From assembly GCA_031292465.1 (NCBI GenBank), contig JARLHB010000304.1:1-11338 (forward strand): a stretch of DNA of 11,338 nucleotides. Reading direction: 5' to 3'. Origin of the DNA: Ignavibacteriaceae bacterium (lineage in GTDB: Bacteria > Bacteroidota > Ignavibacteria > Ignavibacteriales > Ignavibacteriaceae). Both the position numbers and the translations under genes were made by a program. The notes beneath the pieces were generated by a model. The model was not told where the DNA came from, did not search any database, and was given only the letters and a program-made list of their open reading frames with translations. How positions within the stretch are numbered: position 1 is the stretch's first letter; each line of letters starts with the position of its first letter. This document shows, piece after piece, positions 7,157 to 11,338 of the stretch.

Positions 7157-7465
7157 TTAAGTCCTCAGCTTCCTATTCAACAGATTTTCTACCTTTTCAA
7201 TTTTAGTGTGCATTCTGCTTTCACTGCCTTTGCGGTAGTCAACTTTCAGGTTTAACGATATGCGGTTGCAGTCTTCCTCAAGCAGTTTAAAGCAGCCGGA
7301 AACCACGCCTATTACTTTGTCCCAGTCGCCTTCCAGAACAGTGCCCATTGGAGTAAGCTGGTAAGTAACGCCGCTTTTATCAATATAGTCCAGAATCCTG
7401 GAAACATAAGGGCTTACGCTTACGCCCTTATCCGTTGGGAAAATTGCAAATTCCAATAAAACCAT
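7157..7465 (-). CDS. Thiamine-binding-family protein (MTH1187/YqgV, PF01910)
   Basis: The 102-residue protein has the size and pattern of the MTH1187/YqgV family. The features are an N-terminal strand (MVLLEFAIFPTDKG), SVSPYVSRILDYIDKSG (residues 16-32), the YQLTPMGTVLEGDWDKV region (35-51) and a C-terminal charged helix. Members form small ferredoxin-like-fold oligomers; thiamine or a related pyrimidine has been proposed as ligand, but the cellular role is poorly known. The ATG at 7465-7463 has a strong GGAGG (7474-7470) only 4 nt upstream. A 17-bp palindrome (7482-7498) lies just before that. No TPP riboswitch motif is seen upstream and no thiamine synthesis or transport gene is in the window, so the link to thiamine metabolism rests on family only. 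Confidence 0.82.
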   Translation of the reverse strand: MVLLEFAIFPTDKGVSVSPYVSRILDYIDKSGVTYQLTPMGTVLEGDWDKVIGVVSGCFKLLEEDCNRISLNLKVDYRKGSESRMHTKIEKVENLLNRKLRT

Positions 7466-7481
7466 ATAACCTCCATATAAG

Positions 7482-7498
7482 TATAAAAAGTTTTTATA
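7482..7498. promoter_or_regulatory. Perfect 17-bp AT-rich palindrome, possible operator
   Basis: TATAAAAAGTTTTTATA has perfect 8-bp arms around one central G. It sits 17 bp before the ATG of the thiamine-binding gene, a position where a bound repressor could block transcription or translation initiation. In AT-rich DNA such a palindrome can also arise by chance. Confidence 0.3.
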
Positions 7499-7596
7499 AT
7501 GGTATATAAAATATATATCTGTCTAAAATTTAAGTATCACACATATCTTATGAGAGAAATAGTTTGAGCAAAAGTTTGAATATTGCCATTTCGGCA

Positions 7597-7655
7597 AACT
7601 CATCCCCTTTGCTTCCCCTTCCCTTGGCAAGGGAAGGGGATAGAGGGGTTGAGTT
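7597..7655. repeat. Two-tier palindromic element (REP/MITE-like)
   Basis: The inner palindrome has perfect 13-bp arms, TCCCCTTCCCTTG (7614-7626) and CAAGGGAAGGGGA (7628-7640), around a single G. Outer arms extend it: AACTCA-t-CCCCT (7597-7608) pairs with AGGGG-t-TGAGTT (7644-7655) with one mismatch, separated from the inner stem by 5 and 3 unpaired nt. The GC-rich core stands out from its AT-rich surroundings. The build suggests a dispersed palindromic repeat (REP or short MITE). It could also act as a processing or termination hairpin at the 3' end of the kinase operon, although neither side has a T tract. Copy number elsewhere cannot be judged. Confidence 0.65.
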
Positions 7656-7844
7656 CGTTACGCCAATATAATACCGGAATATAATAATATTTCATAACAA
7701 TTTTGTAGTTTTCAAATTATTTCGGGCAGCGGTGATAAAATAACTTTAACTGCTAACATTTCTAAAATAAAATTTATTTTCATTGAGGAATGATTTTAGA
7801 TTTATATTCAGGCAGTCTTAAAAATTAAAACCTCATCTTAATAA

Positions 7845-9491
7845 TCAGTATGCGGTTTCTTTAACGCTTAAAATGTTTTCAAGAAGATTCAATACATCCT
7901 GCTGTTTGAATGGCTTGGATAAATAATGCGAACAACCCGCCGACAGGAATTCTTCCTTATCCCCGGCCATTGTATAGGCGGTAGTGGCAATTATCGGTAT
8001 GCCTTCATAACCCTTTATTTTCCTGATTACTTCTGTGGTCTGTTTTCCGTCCATTCCTTTGTTTAGGTTAATATCCATAAAGATGTAGTCATAATGTTTT
8101 TTTGCACATAGAATAACTGCAAGATCACCCTCCGCAGTGCTTTCCAAGTCAATTTGTCCGGCTAAATATCTTCTAAGTACCTGGTAAATAAACGGATCGT
8201 CATCTACAAGCAGGGCGACAGGCCTTACCGGCTTTTGTTCCGTTAACACATTGGGGGCGGCCCTATCAATCACTTTTTTCCCTTCTGCCTTTTCGCCGGT
8301 AATTGTAACAGGCAGCCTTACGGTAAATGTTGATCCTTTTCCCGGTTCGCTGTCAATAGCAATTTCACCCCCGAGTTTTTCAACTAATTTCTTTGTAATA
8401 TTTAATCCTAAACCGGAACCCTCAAAGTTCCTGTTGTAACCTTCGCTAACCTGCCGTAATTCTTCGAAGATTGTGCCGTAATATTCCTTTGATATACCTA
8501 TTCCGCTGTCAGCCACTTTTATTTCCACAAAATTATCTTTAAGTGATATGTCGGCAGTAACGCCTCCTTTATTTGTAAATTTGATTGCGTTATTAATAAG
8601 ATTATTGATTATAGAACGGAATACTTGTTCGTCCGTGTTTAGTACTATAGACGGCTGGCTGAATGAAGATTTTAAGTATAATCCTTTTCTCTTTGCAGCT
8701 TCTTTAAATAATGAAATAAATTCAACTGTTTGGTTAACCAGGTCAATCGGCTTATGTGTAAAAGCCATTTTATCTGATTCCAGTTTTGACAGATCCATAA
8801 TAAGGTTTAAAGTTTCTGATAAACGGTTGCCGTTTACAAAAATACTTTCTGCCATAAATTTTAACTCGGGGTCTTTTAAATCCTGCCGCAAAAAATCAGC
8901 AAAACCATTTATGCCGTTTAATGGGGTTCTTAGTTCGTGGCTCATATTTGCAAGGAAATTAGATTTAAGGCGGTTCATTTTTTCGGCTTGTTCTTTAGCG
9001 GCAATCAATTCTATGTTTGTCTTTACAAGTTCTTTAGTCCTTTCCATTACCTTTTCTTCCAAGATCTGATTTTGATTTTCCAATTGCTGATGAAGATAGC
9101 GCGTTTTAAGCAGGTTTTTTATACGGGTATCAACTTCAATCAAATCAAATGGTTTTGTAAGAAAATCACTTGCTCCGCCGGTAAGCGCTTTTTGTTTGGA
9201 TTCCGGTGTTATATCAGCAGTAAGCACTAATATTGGAAAGTAGGTACTTGCCGGAATAATATCTTTCAATTGAGTCATCACCTGAAAACCGGTAAAGTAC
9301 GGCATGCTAAGGTCAAGTAAAAGTAAGTCCGGTTTGAATTTCTCAAACAGACTAATAACTTGTCTGGAGTCTTTGGTTGTTGTATAATTTGTAAAACCTT
9401 TAACATCCAGCAGCCCGGTAAGAACGTCAATATTAGCCTGTTGATCATCTACAATTAGTATGTTGGCAGTTTTTAATGTTGAATCAATCAA
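7845..9491 (-). CDS. Hybrid histidine kinase, REC-HisKA-HATPase-REC
   Basis: The 548-residue soluble protein starts with a receiver domain (about 9-128; IVDD acidic pocket, phospho-acceptor D60, K113). A coiled coil follows (130-175). HisKA carries NMSHELRTP (His185). The ATPase domain (about 285-395) has the N-box NNLINNAIKFT, G1 DSGIG (328-332) and G2 GSGLGL (358-363). A second receiver ends the protein (about 426-545; DDD at 430-432, D473, K526). All phosphotransfer residues are present. No membrane segment or PAS domain is seen, so input probably arrives by phosphorylation of the first receiver. The start is TTG at 9491-9489, overlapping the TGA of the upstream kinase (TTGA). A GGGAG sequence (9503-9499) 7 nt upstream supports it, and the first in-frame ATG would cut into the receiver. 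Coupling to the upstream kinase suggests a common phosphorelay; an HPt partner is not in view. Confidence 0.93.
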   Translation of the reverse strand: MIDSTLKTANILIVDDQQANIDVLTGLLDVKGFTNYTTTKDSRQVISLFEKFKPDLLLLDLSMPYFTGFQVMTQLKDIIPASTYFPILVLTADITPESKQKALTGGASDFLTKPFDLIEVDTRIKNLLKTRYLHQQLENQNQILEEKVMERTKELVKTNIELIAAKEQAEKMNRLKSNFLANMSHELRTPLNGINGFADFLRQDLKDPELKFMAESIFVNGNRLSETLNLIMDLSKLESDKMAFTHKPIDLVNQTVEFISLFKEAAKRKGLYLKSSFSQPSIVLNTDEQVFRSIINNLINNAIKFTNKGGVTADISLKDNFVEIKVADSGIGISKEYYGTIFEELRQVSEGYNRNFEGSGLGLNITKKLVEKLGGEIAIDSEPGKGSTFTVRLPVTITGEKAEGKKVIDRAAPNVLTEQKPVRPVALLVDDDPFIYQVLRRYLAGQIDLESTAEGDLAVILCAKKHYDYIFMDINLNKGMDGKQTTEVIRKIKGYEGIPIIATTAYTMAGDKEEFLSAGCSHYLSKPFKQQDVLNLLENILSVKETAY

Positions 9492-11338
9492 GGCTTTACT
9501 CCCGGTTGTTCACTTTTTCTAATCCACTCATCCACTACTTTTAAAAATAACACTACATCGATCGGTTTTATAAGATAATCTTTAGCTCCGATTTCCATTA
9601 ATTGTTCTATCTGTTTTGTCATTGCATCCGCACTGAGAACAATAACGGGTATTGCTGATGTCCTTGGTTCATCCTGCAGCAGTTTTATAACTTTACTGCC
9701 GTGTATATCGGGCAGATCGAGATCAAGCAGAATTAAACCCGGCTTATAGTCAATTGCCAGATGAACGGCATTCCCGCCATATATATTAGTTATCAAATTA
9801 ATCGACGGGCGGTGTGTTTCTAAAATCTGTTCAACTAATTGTATGTTGGAAAGATTATCTTCGATATACAAAATAGTTCCGCTGTTCTGCGCTATTTCAG
9901 TTTCCCGTCCTTTTAAGCCATCTACTCGTTCATAGCGGTTTATTTGACTTTCCGTCTGCGGCAGTTCAATCCAAAAAATGCTTCCTTTACCGACTTCACT
10001 TTCAACGCCGATTTTCCCTTTCATTGCTTCAATCAATTTTTTAGAAATAGCCAGTCCCAGCCCTGTGCCTTCGGTTTCTGTTCGTTCCGCGCCAATTCGT
10101 TCGAAAGGATTAAAAAGCTTTCCAATGTATTTCTCTGCAATACCTTTTCCTGTATCAGCTACACTAATGCGAATTATGTTCTCTTTTTCTCCTTCTTCGT
10201 TCTCTTTATTCTTTACAGACTTGTGTATTGAACATTCAACTTTTACCGAACCGCCATTTCGATTGTACTTAACTGCATTGTTAATCAAATTCAGAAGAAC
10301 CTGTTTCAGCCGCTGATGATCAGCTTCTACAAATAGTGTTTTAGTATCTGAGGCATCTGATTCAATTGTGATCTGATTCTTTTCAGCGAGATTGCGGACA
10401 ATATCAATAGTTTCTGAAATAATGCCATAGATTTCAACAGGCTCGGGCGAAACAGTCAATTTACCGGTTTCGATTTTTGCGATATCAAGCACTTCATTTA
10501 TCAATTCCAGAAGGTGTTTTCCGCTTTTCAATATTTGATTTACGCCTTTTTTGTGGGCCGGATTAAGTTCACCCATATCCATTAATTGTGCAAAACCAAG
10601 AATGGAATTCATTGGTGTTCTAAGTTCGTGGCTCATGCGGGAAAGGAACTCACTCTTTGCTACATTTGCCCGTTCGGCTTCTGCCTTCGCTTTCGAAAGT
10701 TCATTTTCATTATTCTTTCTTTCGGTTATATCCTCAATGGCAAGAAGAATTGTTTGTTCTTTCCCCGCTCCTCTTTGAATTTTTCGGGCGTTCAAAAGCA
10801 TAATGCGTTTACCGATTGCAGAAAAATCATGTTCAACTTCGTAGTTGTCGAATGTGGTCTTTTGTGGAAGGATTGTCTCTAATAGTTCTTTCAGTTTAGG
10901 AATATCCCATTGATGATTCCCAAGATCATAAATAAGCGTACCAATTGTTTCACCGGAGCTTACTTTGAAGAAATCATAGAATGAACGGCTGGCTTTAACC
11001 ACTCTTAAATTTTTATCCAGGGCAATTAAAGGTTCACGTATTGTGTTGATCATATTTTCTGCAAATTCACTTACTTCATCGGCGGAGTCTTTAATCACTA
11101 CAAGTTCTTTGCGGGTTTTTTCCAAACCGGCTTCTATCTCTTTTCGTTCGGTTATGTCTTCAATGGCAAGAAGAATTATCTGTTCTTTCCCTCCAAATCC
11201 TCTTTGAATTTGCCGTGCATTCAAAAGCATAATGCGTTTACCGATTGCAGAAAAATCATGTTCAACTTCGTAGTTGTCGAATGTGGTCTTTTGTGGAAGG
11301 ATTGTCTCTAATAGTTCTTTCAGTTTAGGAATATCCCA
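9488..11338 (-). CDS. Hybrid histidine kinase, PAS-PAS-HisKA-HATPase-REC, 5' partial
   Basis: The frame is open to the right edge, so the N-terminus is missing; the ATG at 11230-11228 lies inside a PAS domain and is not the start. The 616 codons in view give the end of one PAS domain (11338-11141) and a full second PAS (about 11074-10715, starting INTIREPLIALD and ending AIEDITERK). HisKA follows with RMSHELRTP (phospho-His codon at 10630-10628). The ATPase domain has N-box NLINNAVKY, G1 DTGKG and G2 GTGLGL, with a charged insertion before G1. A C-terminal receiver has YIED, phospho-acceptor Asp in LLDLDLPD and a conserved Lys in LIKPID. The PAS type resembles those fused to or beside CheB/CheR proteins (PAS_10-like, WDIPKLKELLE). 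No membrane segment is seen. The two PAS copies are tandem duplicates with a 429-bp period. Its stop overlaps the start of the next kinase, and the receiver may feed that protein's phosphorelay. Confidence 0.92.
   Translation of the reverse strand, partial: WDIPKLKELLETILPQKTTFDNYEVEHDFSAIGKRIMLLNARQIQRGFGGKEQIILLAIEDITERKEIEAGLEKTRKELVVIKDSADEVSEFAENMINTIREPLIALDKNLRVVKASRSFYDFFKVSSGETIGTLIYDLGNHQWDIPKLKELLETILPQKTTFDNYEVEHDFSAIGKRIMLLNARKIQRGAGKEQTILLAIEDITERKNNENELSKAKAEAERANVAKSEFLSRMSHELRTPMNSILGFAQLMDMGELNPAHKKGVNQILKSGKHLLELINEVLDIAKIETGKLTVSPEPVEIYGIISETIDIVRNLAEKNQITIESDASDTKTLFVEADHQRLKQVLLNLINNAVKYNRNGGSVKVECSIHKSVKNKENEEGEKENIIRISVADTGKGIAEKYIGKLFNPFERIGAERTETEGTGLGLAISKKLIEAMKGKIGVESEVGKGSIFWIELPQTESQINRYERVDGLKGRETEIAQNSGTILYIEDNLSNIQLVEQILETHRPSINLITNIYGGNAVHLAIDYKPGLILLDLDLPDIHGSKVIKLLQDEPRTSAIPVIVLSADAMTKQIEQLMEIGAKDYLIKPIDVVLFLKVVDEWIRKSEQPGVKP
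9499..9503 (-). promoter_or_regulatory. Shine-Dalgarno GGGAG deciding a TTG start
   Basis: GGGAG on the minus strand lies 7 nt before the TTG at 9491, within the last codons of the upstream kinase gene. It is the main support for TTG initiation of the REC-HisKA-HATPase-REC kinase. Confidence 0.6.
10721..10909 (-). repeat. Intragenic tandem PAS repeat, copy B
   Basis: This segment encodes the end of the second PAS domain, including WDIPKLKELLE and AIEDITERK. Bases 10791-10909 are identical to 11220-11338 (119 of 119). Bases 10721-10790 match 11147-11219 less closely, with point changes and a 3-nt difference (RGAGKEQ versus RGFGGKEQ). The repeat offset is 429 bp (143 codons), one PAS module plus linker. 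Confidence 0.9.
11147..11338 (-). repeat. Intragenic tandem PAS repeat, copy A (cut by the window edge)
   Basis: This is the partner of the repeat at 10721-10909. The perfect match runs to the last base of the window, so the full length of the duplication and any further copies lie outside the view. Confidence 0.9.

Larger units (their letters stand above)
7466..7844. other. Non-coding region between the thiamine-binding gene and the histidine kinases
   Basis: This 379-bp AT-rich stretch carries no convincing open reading frame. It is upstream of the thiamine-binding gene and downstream of the minus-strand kinase operon. It holds GGAGG for the former, the palindrome at 7482-7498 and the palindromic element at 7597-7655. 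AGTTTGA occurs twice (7561-7567, 7573-7579). A promoter for the thiamine-binding gene must lie here, but several equally poor TATA-like candidates exist and none is chosen. From 7656 to 7844 no clear signal was found. Confidence 0.6.

Noticed and set aside
7466..7600. TPP riboswitch before the thiamine-binding-family gene
   Set aside because: The conserved CTGAGA-type core was not found on the minus strand in the leader.
7784..7835. TGAGG ... CCTCA inverted repeat as terminator of the kinase operon
   Set aside because: The arms are 5 bp, about 40 nt apart, and no T tract follows in the minus direction.
8548..9069. 173-codon plus-strand reading frame
   Set aside because: It is antisense to the conserved REC-HisKA-HATPase-REC kinase and its product resembles no family; it is a shadow of that gene.
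11228..11230. ATG as the start of the PAS-PAS hybrid kinase
   Set aside because: It lies in the middle of a PAS domain; the same Met occurs internally in the second copy, and the frame is open to the window edge.
1..11338. CRISPR array, tRNA, rRNA, transposase or phage genes
   Set aside because: Nothing in the window shows regular spaced repeats, cloverleaf sequences or recognisable mobile-element proteins.

Overview
The window is AT-rich and gene-dense and consists almost entirely of signal-transduction genes. There are no rRNA, tRNA, CRISPR or transposase genes. Several genes, especially the phosphatases at 2030 and 3811, have no Shine-Dalgarno sequence, and multi-sensor SpoIIE phosphatases and hybrid histidine kinases with CheR-type PAS domains are abundant. 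This fits a Bacteroidota/Chlorobiota/Ignavibacteriota-type (FCB group) bacterium. That assignment is inference from style, not from a marker gene.

Region 1 (1-6363, plus strand) is a partner-switching locus. In order it encodes a GAF-SpoIIE phosphatase (5' end outside the window), a STAS anti-anti-sigma-type protein, an RsbW/SpoIIAB-type HATPase kinase, a GAF-GAF-SpoIIE phosphatase, and a large membrane phosphatase with PDZ, about ten membrane segments, GAF and SpoIIE. The first three genes overlap and the fourth follows after 16 bp. By family knowledge the kinase phosphorylates the STAS protein on a conserved serine and the phosphatases reverse this in response to separate inputs. No sigma factor or other output target is encoded in the window.

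Region 2 (6380-7029, minus strand) is a compact MntA/HepT (minimal nucleotidyltransferase/HEPN RNase) toxin-antitoxin pair with intact signature motifs. A weak possible terminator lies in the convergent gap to region 1. Region 3 (7157-7844, minus strand) holds a small thiamine-binding-family (MTH1187/PF01910) gene. Upstream of it is a 379-bp non-coding stretch with a perfect AT-rich palindrome beside the gene start and a larger two-tier palindromic element at 7597-7655.

Region 4 (7845-11338, minus strand) holds two hybrid histidine kinases in one transcription unit. The upstream one (PAS-PAS-HisKA-HATPase-REC) runs off the right edge and contains a tandem PAS duplication with at least 119 bp of perfect nucleotide identity. 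The downstream one (REC-HisKA-HATPase-REC) starts at a TTG overlapping the stop codon of the first. They probably form a phosphorelay, but no HPt domain or DNA-binding output regulator is visible here.

The individual families are known. The most noteworthy points are the concentration of three differently gated phosphatases around one STAS/kinase pair, the PDZ-membrane-GAF-SpoIIE architecture, the recent intragenic PAS duplication and the palindromic element.
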